Source: JAHEKO01 sp965212505
GTDB lineage: Bacteria; Acidobacteriota; Thermoanaerobaculia; Multivoradales; JAHEKO01
Assembly: GCA_965212505.1 (NCBI GenBank)
Contig: OZ243123.1
Coordinates: 4,464,001 to 4,528,000, forward strand
Length of the DNA stretch: 64,000 nt
Direction: 5' to 3'
Of the stretch, positions 44,969 to 52,028 are shown piece after piece. The notes beneath the pieces were generated by a model. The model ran no database searches, had not been told where the DNA came from, and saw only the letters and a list, made by a program, of their open reading frames with translations. The position numbers and the translations under genes are program-made. Positions within the stretch are counted from its first letter, which is position 1. Each line of letters starts with the position of its first letter.

Positions 44969-45625
44969 ATGGCTACCCATTCAGGCACCTCTTTTCGGGA
45001 ACCTCGTCGCCGGGACCGTGCGATCCGCGACGAGTCGTGGATCGAGGATCTTCTCCGCAGAGCGCCGGTCGGAGTTCTCGCGCTGGCAGCCGAGGAGGGC
45101 GCCAAGGCTGTGCCCAATCTCTTCGTTTTCGATCCTTCGCGCCGTTCGGTCTATCTGCACACCGCCCGATCGGGCGAGACCCGGGGGGTCGTCAACGAAG
45201 AGCCGCGGGTCTCCTTTTGCGTCTTCGAGATGGGGCGACTCCTCCCCGCCGAGGCTGCCGTGGATTTCAGCGTCGAGTACGCGTCGGTTGTACTCGAGGG
45301 GCGCTCGAGCGTGGTCCAAGACGACGCCGAGGCCCGACGAGTACTGGGTCTCCTGATGGACAAGTACGCCCCCCACCTCGCAGCAGGCCGTGACTATCGA
45401 TCGATCGACCCGCCCGACCTGGCGCGTACCTCGGTCTTCCGGATCGACATCGACAGTTGGTCGGGCAAGGGCCAGTCTTCGACCGCCGAGGACGCCTATC
45501 CCTACTCGCCGCCCGGGGTCGACTCCCGGTGCGCCGAGTCTCGTTCGGAGCCTGCTCTTGCCGGTGATGAGACGGCGGGCCGCCCGGACGGTGGCCGGAG
45601 AGACGGCGGAGGGGGACGGTCGTGA
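44969..45625 (+). CDS. Pyridoxamine 5'-phosphate oxidase-family flavin-binding protein
   Basis: 218 residues from ATG 44969, with GAAAGGA 7 bases upstream. The split-barrel fold is indicated by APVGVLALAAEEGAKAVPNLFVFDPSRRSVYLHTA, VNEEPRVSFCVFEMGRLLPAEAAVDFSVEYASVVLEGRSSVV and a closing TSVFRIDIDSWSGK. This is the nitroimidazole-resistance/PNPOx-like group that binds FMN, F420 or heme rather than authentic PdxH. The last 35 residues are low-complexity. The adjacent MocR regulator suggests a link to vitamin B6 or amino-acid status. The stop overlaps the LysE-family start (GTGA). Confidence 0.85.
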   Translation: MATHSGTSFREPRRRDRAIRDESWIEDLLRRAPVGVLALAAEEGAKAVPNLFVFDPSRRSVYLHTARSGETRGVVNEEPRVSFCVFEMGRLLPAEAAVDFSVEYASVVLEGRSSVVQDDAEARRVLGLLMDKYAPHLAAGRDYRSIDPPDLARTSVFRIDIDSWSGKGQSSTAEDAYPYSPPGVDSRCAESRSEPALAGDETAGRPDGGRRDGGGGRS

Positions 45626-46248
45626 CCGAAGGGGCAGCACTCGGAGCCTTTGTCTTGGTGTCCCTGGTGCTGCTGCTCACTCCTGGCCCCGCCGTCGCCT
45701 TTGTGCTGACCAGAAGCCTGGCCGGCGGGTCGAGAGCGGGGATCATCTCCCAGGCGGGGCTATGTGCCGGGCTCCTGGTCCACGTCGCGGCCACGTCGCT
45801 CGGCCTGTCCGCTCTTCTCGTCCAGTCGGCCGGCTCCCTCTCCCTCCTGCGACTCCTCGGTGCTGCCTACCTGCTCTGGCTCGCGATCGCAGCGTTCCGG
45901 AGCCGCGAGCCACTCCTCCAAAGCAGACCGTCGAAGGGCGGACCGAGTCCGGGCCGGCTGTTTCTGGACGGCTTTATCCTCGACGTAGTCAATCCCAAGC
46001 CGGCACTCTTCTTTCTCGCCTTTCTGCCTCAGTTTGTAGAACCCGGGGCGGCGGCCACGGCGCAGATACTCGCGCTGGGTGGACTCTTCGTCGTGCTCGC
46101 CTTCCTCACCGGCTCTCTCTACGCTGCTCTGGCCGGTCTTGCTGCGCCACATCTCAACGGCTCGCGAAGTCTCCGACGCAGCCTTCAATGGGGGAGCGGC
46201 CTGACCTATCTGGCTCTCGCAGCCGCAGCTGCCGGCTCGAGCCGGTAG
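45622..46248 (+). CDS. LysE/RhtB-family amino acid exporter
   Basis: 208 residues from GTG 45622, overlapping the previous stop. Six hydrophobic segments and family signatures are present: LVSLVLLLTPGPAVAFVLTRSLAGGSRAGIISQAG near the N-terminus, LLGAAYLLWLAIAAFRSR, and FLDGFILDVVNPKPALFFLAFLPQFV. It exports amino acids or analogues across the inner membrane. With the divergent MocR regulator and PNPOx-like enzyme it forms a compact regulon. Confidence 0.93.
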   Translation: MTEGAALGAFVLVSLVLLLTPGPAVAFVLTRSLAGGSRAGIISQAGLCAGLLVHVAATSLGLSALLVQSAGSLSLLRLLGAAYLLWLAIAAFRSREPLLQSRPSKGGPSPGRLFLDGFILDVVNPKPALFFLAFLPQFVEPGAAATAQILALGGLFVVLAFLTGSLYAALAGLAAPHLNGSRSLRRSLQWGSGLTYLALAAAAAGSSR

Positions 46249-46328
46249 AGATGTCACCGATCCCAAGAAAGAGGAAATGGGAAGGGGAAGAGGTGGGGAA
46301 TCCGGCGGCCAACTAGTAACGTACGTCC

Positions 46329-47054
46329 ATGACTCGACGGCCGCTCCTTCTCCTCCTGGTCCCGCTACTCGCCGTATCTCCGGTTGCTGCCGAACCGCCA
46401 GCCGCGGTCGATCTTCTCGACTCGGCGATCTCTCGTCACGACCCGAACGGCGAATGGGCATCCGCAAGCTATCGCCTGACGCTGCGAGAGACACGCCCCG
46501 ACGCCACCAGCCGCGACACGACCGTACTGATCGACAACGGTACCGGCCGCTTCCGCACGACGGCGTTGCGCGACGGCGACATGGTGGTCAGCTCGATCGA
46601 CAGCTCGGGATGTACGTTCCTGGTCAACGCATCGCCCGACTTCCCCGACGAGGTGCGCGAGACGCACCGACTGACCTGTGACCGGCTGCAGCGAGTACGC
46701 AACTACTACACCTACCTCTGGGGCATGCCGATGAAGCTACGCGACCCGGGCACCCAACTCGGCGACGACGTGGTCGAGAAGGACTTCGAGGGCCAATCGG
46801 CGCTGGAAATCCGAGTCACCTACGATAAAGAGGTCGGCAAGGACGTCTGGTACGTCTACTTCGACCCAGAGAGCCACGATCTCGTCGGCTATCGCTTCTA
46901 CCACGACGAGAGTGCCAACGACGGCGAGTACATCACCCTCGAAGGCATGCAGGAGGGCGCCGGACTGCGCCTGCCGAAGACCCGTGCGTGGTACACCCAC
47001 AAGGACGATCGATACCTGGGCACCGACACGCTGCTCTCGATCGAGCGGCCCTGA
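46329..47054 (+). CDS. Exported protein, DUF6503-like
   Basis: 241 residues with a signal peptide (PLLLLLVPLLAVSPVAAE). The mature protein resembles the lipoprotein-insertase/LolA-like beta folds called DUF6503 in some genomes: SAISRHDPNGEWASASYRLTL, YYTYLWGMPMKLRDPGTQLG, YDKEVGKDVWYVYFDPESHDLVGYRFYHDE and LRLPKTRAWYTHKDDRYLG. The function is unknown and the family match is from memory. It precedes the cupin gene by 19 bases and probably shares its transcript. Confidence 0.72.
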   Translation: MTRRPLLLLLVPLLAVSPVAAEPPAAVDLLDSAISRHDPNGEWASASYRLTLRETRPDATSRDTTVLIDNGTGRFRTTALRDGDMVVSSIDSSGCTFLVNASPDFPDEVRETHRLTCDRLQRVRNYYTYLWGMPMKLRDPGTQLGDDVVEKDFEGQSALEIRVTYDKEVGKDVWYVYFDPESHDLVGYRFYHDESANDGEYITLEGMQEGAGLRLPKTRAWYTHKDDRYLGTDTLLSIERP

Positions 47055-47073
47055 ACTCCAGGAGTTCCCGACC

Positions 47074-47439
47074 ATGAGCAAGTACACGATCGTCAAGGAA
47101 GGCACCATGGTGCCCGTCCCCGGTGGCAAGAAGATCGAGGAGATCTTCGGCCGCGTACACACCGGCAACGAGGACTTCAGCCTCGCGCACATGATCGCGC
47201 CGCCACGCTGGGCCGAGCCGCCTCAATCGCCCGACTTTGGTGAGCTGACCATCATGGTTCGCGGAGCGTTGCGCATTTCGGTCGACGGCGAAGACGTCGA
47301 ACTGCGCGCTGGCCAGTCGATGTGGGTCGAGGGCGGAGCGACCGTCCACTACCGCAACGACTTCGACGAAGAGGCCGAGTACTACGCGATTTGCATTCCG
47401 GCCTTCTCCCTCGAGCTAGCCAACCGGCACGAAGACTAG
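47074..47439 (+). CDS. Small cupin protein (EutQ-like)
   Basis: 121 residues from ATG 47074, with CAGGAG 10 bases upstream; the longer frame starting inside the previous gene is not used. A single conserved beta-barrel cupin is visible: SLAHMIAPPRWAEPPQSPDFGELTIMVRGALRISVDGEDVELRAGQSMWVEGGATVHYRN. The Glu in FGELTIMV and His in TVHYRN are plausible metal ligands, with an incomplete first motif. Function unknown; it is likely cytoplasmic. Confidence 0.85.
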   Translation: MSKYTIVKEGTMVPVPGGKKIEEIFGRVHTGNEDFSLAHMIAPPRWAEPPQSPDFGELTIMVRGALRISVDGEDVELRAGQSMWVEGGATVHYRNDFDEEAEYYAICIPAFSLELANRHED

Positions 47440-47464
47440 GAGCAGAGCCTCCGCAAAAACGCGG

Positions 47465-47501
47465 GAGTCCCTCACCCCACCTGGAGGTGGGAGAGGGACT
47501 C
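47465..47501. terminator. Long palindromic hairpin between convergent genes
   Basis: GAGTCCCTC at the left arm pairs with GAGGGACTC at the right, continued by CCCACC with GGTGGG, around a short TGGA loop. It sits in the 100-base gap between the convergent cupin and repeat-protein genes and can act as a two-way terminator, though no strong T run follows. The CCCTCACCCC...GGGAGAGGG pattern also resembles REP-like intergenic palindromes found in other genomes. Confidence 0.65.
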
Positions 47502-47539
47502 GGGTACTTCGGCAGGCGAGAGAGACGGAGATGCTCCGC

Positions 47540-48763
47540 TCAGTCGAACTCGACCTTCTCCACGTCGCGCCACCGGACGTGAATCTCGTCCCCGCCGGCG
47601 GTGAGGACCAGCACACCATCGTTGCTGTCGGAGACGTCCTGCGTGTCCTCCAGCTCGAGCTTCTCGCCGTTCTTGAGCTCGACGTAGCTCGAGTCGCGAC
47701 TCGCCGGAGCCACCGACTTCACCATCGCGAACGGAATGTAGTACTCGACGTCGTCGAGGTCGCCGTGGAGCATCTCCCAGCCCTCGGCCTCGTCCATGTC
47801 GAAGATGAGCTGGCCGGTGTAGCGCTTGCCGTCCTCGTCGGTGACCGTCCCCGTCAGATCCTTCGCTGGGCGATAGTCGTCGTAGCCCACGCCGCTGCCA
47901 TCGGGCACCTGGAAGTCGACGCGCTCGAAGGTGTCCCAGTCGAGCTCGACACGCCCGAAACGCGTGTCCTCGACGAAGATGCCGTCGATCGAATGGTCGA
48001 CGTCGTTGGTGTCCTCGAGCAGAATGCGACGGCCGTCGCGGAGCTCGACCCAGGCACCATCGCGATTGCGCTTCTCGATCGCCTTGATGCGCCCCATCTC
48101 GATCGACAAGTCGCCGTCCTCGGATTCACCGTCAAGCTCGTCGGTCGACAGGCACTCCTGCAGGTCCCACTGAATGTAGCCCTCAAAATCGCCGGCGCGC
48201 GACTGGATCTTGCCGTAAAGGCGTGTCGCCGGAGGTCGAGCACTCTTCGGCGCCGGCTTGAAGACGATCCGGTCGATCTCGCGCCAGCGCAACTTGATCT
48301 CTCCGATGCCGGCGTCGAGCACCGTGATCGAAGCGCCCATGTCGTTCGAGCCGCCATCGAGTTCCAGCACCCGGTTGTTCTTGAGCGTGACGCGCGCACG
48401 ATCGCTGCGACTCGGCTCGATCTCGCGAATGTTGCCGTAGCGCATCGTGAGCACGCGACCGCCATGCCAGCCACCACCGCGGAAACCGATCGTCACACCA
48501 AAAATCTCGATCCGCTCGCGATCGTCGTCGTCGCGGTTGCGATGGCGCTTGTACTCCAACTCGTCTTTGGTCGAGTTGAAATGGTCGTCCCAGAAGGCCT
48601 CCTCGGTTCCCCAACGGAGGAAGCCGGTGTACTCGTTGCCGGAGTCGGTTTCGACGGTGCCGTAGAGGAAGCCGTCGTTTTCTCCGGCCTCAACCGGCAT
48701 CGCTCCCAGCAACGCCACGGCGAGCCCGCTACAAACTAGAACTTTCAGGGTCTTGATCGTCAT
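47540..48763 (-). CDS. Exported acidic repeat protein under ECF sigma control
   Basis: 407 residues with a signal peptide (VLVCSGLAVALLGAMPVEAGE). The body is three related blocks, each moving from LYGTVETDSGNEYTGFLRWGTEE-like starts (also LYGKIQSRAGDFEGYIQWD and LTGTVTDEDGKRYTGQLIFD) to VELRDGRRILLEDTNDVD-like and IHVRWRDVEKVEF-like ends. They suggest small beta-barrel (LSm/SH3-like) modules. No enzyme motif was found. It is the third gene after the sigma and anti-sigma genes, 14 bases downstream, so it is a likely envelope-stress effector or sensor (inference). Confidence 0.8.
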   Translation of the reverse strand: MTIKTLKVLVCSGLAVALLGAMPVEAGENDGFLYGTVETDSGNEYTGFLRWGTEEAFWDDHFNSTKDELEYKRHRNRDDDDRERIEIFGVTIGFRGGGWHGGRVLTMRYGNIREIEPSRSDRARVTLKNNRVLELDGGSNDMGASITVLDAGIGEIKLRWREIDRIVFKPAPKSARPPATRLYGKIQSRAGDFEGYIQWDLQECLSTDELDGESEDGDLSIEMGRIKAIEKRNRDGAWVELRDGRRILLEDTNDVDHSIDGIFVEDTRFGRVELDWDTFERVDFQVPDGSGVGYDDYRPAKDLTGTVTDEDGKRYTGQLIFDMDEAEGWEMLHGDLDDVEYYIPFAMVKSVAPASRDSSYVELKNGEKLELEDTQDVSDSNDGVLVLTAGGDEIHVRWRDVEKVEFD

Positions 48764-48777
48764 GTCTCTATCTCCTC

Positions 48778-49365
48778 TCAGACGCGGAACGGCGAGCCGT
48801 CATCGTCGTCTGGATCGTTCGCGCGGTCCTCAGAAATTCCTTCGGAACTGACCCCCTCGGGGCCCCACTCTTCGTCGATCACTCGATCCATCACCTGCTG
48901 CATGGCGAAGTGATAGCGACGATCGGCCCTCAGTACCTCAGCCGCGAGCTGCAAGAAGCGGCTTTCGGTCATGTCACCTCGGTCCGCCTCGAGAACAATG
49001 TCCATACGGCCACTGCGGTCGTCGGGTTGCGTTGCCGGCCAGGGGAGGAAGGCGAGCGCCGCTCCCAACAGGAGCGCGGCGGCCGCGCGCCAGACCCAAG
49101 CGGAAGAGCTCGCCGGAGGCTGCGCGACGCGCTCCTGGATCCGCTCCCAGAGCTCCGCGGGCGGTGCCTCCAGCTCGGCGCCTCCGTCTGCCATCGTCAC
49201 CAGGCCTGCCAGGGCACGCGATTGCGCATAGAACTCGCGACACTCCGAACAACGAACGAGATGGTCGACGAGCTCGTGTTGCTCGATGCGGTCGATGTTC
49301 TCGTCCAACCAGGCCGAGAGTCGCAGCTCATAAGACTCGCAGGTCGTGCGCTCATCAGCGCTCAT
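48778..49365 (-). CDS. Anti-sigma factor with zinc-finger (zf-HC2) domain
   Basis: 195 residues. The N-terminal zinc-binding anti-sigma domain is visible as HELVDHLVRCSECREFY (HxxxCxxC) near residues 24-40. One transmembrane helix follows (WVWRAAAALLLGAALAFLPW). The periplasmic part is charged, with repeated LRADRRYHFAMQQVMD-type helices. It binds and holds the sigma factor encoded just upstream; the two genes overlap by one base (TGATG). Confidence 0.9.
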   Translation of the reverse strand: MSADERTTCESYELRLSAWLDENIDRIEQHELVDHLVRCSECREFYAQSRALAGLVTMADGGAELEAPPAELWERIQERVAQPPASSSAWVWRAAAALLLGAALAFLPWPATQPDDRSGRMDIVLEADRGDMTESRFLQLAAEVLRADRRYHFAMQQVMDRVIDEEWGPEGVSSEGISEDRANDPDDDDGSPFRV

Positions 49366-49967
49366 CAGGAGACTCCTTCCAAACTCAACAGGTCGCGCAG
49401 CGCCTTGATGGCGTGCTTACGGGCTCGGCAGACGTTGACGCGCACCTGCCCCTCCGTCCAGCCGTTCTCGCTCGCAATCTCGGAATACGACTTGTGCTCG
49501 TAGATCGCGGCTCGAAAGGCCGTGCGCAGAGCCGGACTCATCTCCTCGACCACCGCACGCAGCCGCTCTTCGGCCAACGAGAGGTCAGCCGCTTCGTCTG
49601 GCGCCTCGGCTCGCTCGTCCTCACGGTCGATGCGGGCTTCGGCGTTGATCTCGGAGAACAGCACCGGCCGCTTGCGCCGGAACTGATTGAGAACCAGGCG
49701 GTGCGCCGTCGAAAACAGATACGACCGAATCTTGCTTGTGTCGCGCAGCTTTTCCTGGGCTCGCATGGCACGCACGAAGGTCTCTTGGAGTAGATCTTCC
49801 GCCAGATCCCGACGGCCAATTCGGCTCGACAGGAATGCGAGCAGCGACGGCGCGTGTTGCCGATATGTGCTCTGCCAGAACGTGTCGCTGATTACGGTCA
49901 TCTCGGTTTCGGTCGACGGTCTGTCGCCCACTGCTACTAGGACACCTGTTCCGCGCCGTTGTTTCAT
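49365..49967 (-). CDS. ECF-family RNA polymerase sigma factor
   Basis: 200 residues (ATG 49901 is a possible shorter start). Region 2 has FLSSRIGRRDLAEDLLQETFVRAMRAQEKL and SYLFSTAHRLVLNQFRRK; region 4 has MSPALRTAFRAAIYEHKSYSEIASENGWTEGQVRVNVCRARK, the helix-turn-helix for the -35 element. It leads an operon with its anti-sigma factor and the repeat protein, and is probably autoregulated as is usual. It is divergent from the metallopeptidase gene with 51 bases between. Confidence 0.94.
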   Translation of the reverse strand: MKQRRGTGVLVAVGDRPSTETEMTVISDTFWQSTYRQHAPSLLAFLSSRIGRRDLAEDLLQETFVRAMRAQEKLRDTSKIRSYLFSTAHRLVLNQFRRKRPVLFSEINAEARIDREDERAEAPDEAADLSLAEERLRAVVEEMSPALRTAFRAAIYEHKSYSEIASENGWTEGQVRVNVCRARKHAIKALRDLLSLEGVS

Positions 49968-50018
49968 CGCCTCGACGCCCCCGGCTGATAGCGTGAATCG
50001 GCGCCGGGAGCGCCCTCG

Positions 50019-50942
50019 ATGAAGCTCTGGCTCTCGATCTGTCTCGCTTTCTTCTTTCCGGCCGTCGGCCTCGCCACGGCTCCCCGGATCATCGTGGAGG
50101 CGCCACCCGAGCTCACAGCCACCGCCGAGCGGCTGCGGGTCATCGACTCGCAGAAGCTCGCCGGCATCGCCGATCTCGTCGGGCTGGTGGATCCTGGGGC
50201 ACCGATTCGGGTCATTCTCGCACCTGAGGGGTCAGAGACGGCCTCCTCCGCTCCGACCTGGGTCTCCGGGTATGCCTACGGGTCCTTGGGTGTCGTTGTT
50301 TTGTTCCCCGAGCGCTCACCCAGCTATCCCGACTCCACCCTCGCCGAGCTACTCCGCCACGAAGTCGCTCACGTTCTGATCGCTCGAGCCGCCAGTGGGC
50401 GTGATGTTCCTCGCTGGTTCAACGAGGGCGTCGCCACCCTCGCGGCCGACGTCTGGCGGCTGAACGACCGCTCTCGCCTCGCAGCGACTCTGATCTTCCA
50501 GGGCGACATCACCATCGCCGAGATCGACCGGCTCTTCGCCGGAGAGCGCTCAGACGTAGCGCGTGCCTACGCCCTTTCGAGCGCTTTTGTCCGCGACGTC
50601 GCGCTCCGCTACCGCCACGACGCCGTTGCCCAGGTGCTCGAACTGGTGGCGATCGGCACGCCGTTCGAGGAGGCATTTCTACGGGGCACCGGGCGCACCG
50701 TCGCCCAGGCCGAGCGATCCTTCTGGCGTCGGCACTCCTTCTGGTACCGCTGGTTCCCGGTCGTCACCAGCGGGATCACCGGCTGGACATTCATCACCTT
50801 CCTCTTTCTGCTCGCCGCCTGGCGCAAGCGCCGACAGACCGAAGCGATACGCAAGCGGTGGGAAGAGGAGGAGCGTTGGCTGGGTGAGATGGACTCCGAA
50901 GAGCAGATCGTGAAACTCGAAGCGCCCACCCGCCCGAACTGA
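50019..50942 (+). CDS. Membrane-anchored gluzincin metallopeptidase (peptidase MA-like)
   Basis: 307 residues with a signal peptide (LWLSICLAFFFPAVGLATA). The zinc motif LLRHEVAHVLIARAA (HExxH) near residue 120 is followed by DVPRWFNEGVATLAADVW, where the glutamate in NEG is the third ligand. A single C-terminal transmembrane helix (VTSGITGWTFITFLFLLAAW) and a cytoplasmic basic tail end the protein, so the peptidase domain faces the periplasm. The substrate is unknown. It is 39 bases upstream of the serine hydrolase gene and may share its transcript. Confidence 0.88.
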   Translation: MKLWLSICLAFFFPAVGLATAPRIIVEAPPELTATAERLRVIDSQKLAGIADLVGLVDPGAPIRVILAPEGSETASSAPTWVSGYAYGSLGVVVLFPERSPSYPDSTLAELLRHEVAHVLIARAASGRDVPRWFNEGVATLAADVWRLNDRSRLAATLIFQGDITIAEIDRLFAGERSDVARAYALSSAFVRDVALRYRHDAVAQVLELVAIGTPFEEAFLRGTGRTVAQAERSFWRRHSFWYRWFPVVTSGITGWTFITFLFLLAAWRKRRQTEAIRKRWEEEERWLGEMDSEEQIVKLEAPTRPN

Positions 50943-50981
50943 GTCGCCGAACCCACTCGCCGCGCTGCGCGTATCTCAAGC

Positions 50982-52028
50982 GTGACCACCACGAGGAGAG
51001 CTCTCGTGGCCGGCGCCATCAGCTTGGCGGCGGCCGCAGCCATCGTTGTCCAGCTCCGCGCGTCACTCGGCGCCGACTCCGTCGATCCTCCTTCGACCAT
51101 TCCAGAGTTGATCGAGCGAGCCGACGAGATTCGTGGCCTCCGAGCCCTGCTCGTCCAGCGCGACGGTGAGCTACTCGTCGACGCCTATTTCGACGGCACC
51201 GAGCGCAACCAGCTGCACCATCTTCGCTCCGCGACCAAGAGTGTGACGTCGCTTCTGATCGGCATCGCGATCGACCGCGGCCACCTCGAGTCGACCGAGC
51301 AGACGCTCGGTGAGCTACTCGGACCCGAGGTTCGGGCACTCGGACCGGAGAAGGCGAGCCTGACGCTCTACGACCTGCTCACCATGACGGCTGGTCTCGA
51401 CTGGCCCGAGAGCGACGACGTCGACTGGTACAACCGCCTGCACCGAACGAGCACTCCGGCGATGCTCTACCTGGAACGGCCGCGCGTCGCCGCGCCGGGC
51501 GAGCGCTGGAACTACAGCTCGGGCGCCTCACACGTGCTGTCCGCCGTGCTCACCGAAGCCACCGGAATGAAGGCCTCAGAGTTCGCTCGCCACCATCTGT
51601 TCGAGCCGCTCGGCATCGAGCGGTTCCGCTGGGACACCCTGGGCGACGGACACTCGAACGGCGGCGCGGGCCTCGAGCTGCGCGCCGAGGATTCGCTCAA
51701 ACTCGGGGAGCTGATGCTCGCGGATGGCAACTGGCACGGCCGGCAGATCGTCTCGAGTCGATGGATCGAAGCCTCGACGCGGCAGGAGTTGCAGGGCTCG
51801 CAGGAGGCACCCTATAGCCTGCACTGGTGGGTCTCGACCGTCGAGGGCAAGGAGATCTGGATGGCTCGAGGCTACGCCGGTCAGAACATCGCCATCGTTC
51901 CCGAACTCGACCTGGTGATGGTCACGCACTGTCGCTGGCGCAATATCGGCCGGTCTCCGGTCGAGCAGCAACAGGAACTCGGTCGCTTCCTCGAGAACTC
52001 CCTCGCGCCGCTCGTGATGAACGGCTAG
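50982..52028 (+). CDS. Exported beta-lactamase-fold serine hydrolase
   Basis: 348 residues from GTG 50982. An N-terminal hydrophobic anchor (LVAGAISLAAAAAIVVQL) precedes the catalytic core: LRSATKSVTSLLIGIAID (SxxK), LYDLLTMTAGLDW, WNYSSGASHVLSAVLTEATG (Tyr-Ser variant of YxN) and GYAGQNIAIVPELDLVMV replacing the KTG box. It resembles 6-aminohexanoate-dimer hydrolase/EstB-type enzymes. Its TAG overlaps the GH2 stop in a shared CTAG. Confidence 0.9.
   Translation: MTTTRRALVAGAISLAAAAAIVVQLRASLGADSVDPPSTIPELIERADEIRGLRALLVQRDGELLVDAYFDGTERNQLHHLRSATKSVTSLLIGIAIDRGHLESTEQTLGELLGPEVRALGPEKASLTLYDLLTMTAGLDWPESDDVDWYNRLHRTSTPAMLYLERPRVAAPGERWNYSSGASHVLSAVLTEATGMKASEFARHHLFEPLGIERFRWDTLGDGHSNGGAGLELRAEDSLKLGELMLADGNWHGRQIVSSRWIEASTRQELQGSQEAPYSLHWWVSTVEGKEIWMARGYAGQNIAIVPELDLVMVTHCRWRNIGRSPVEQQQELGRFLENSLAPLVMNG

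Noticed and set aside
47531..48739. 402-codon plus-strand open frame
   Set aside because: Antisense to the repeat protein, which has a signal peptide and internal repeats; the shadow has neither.
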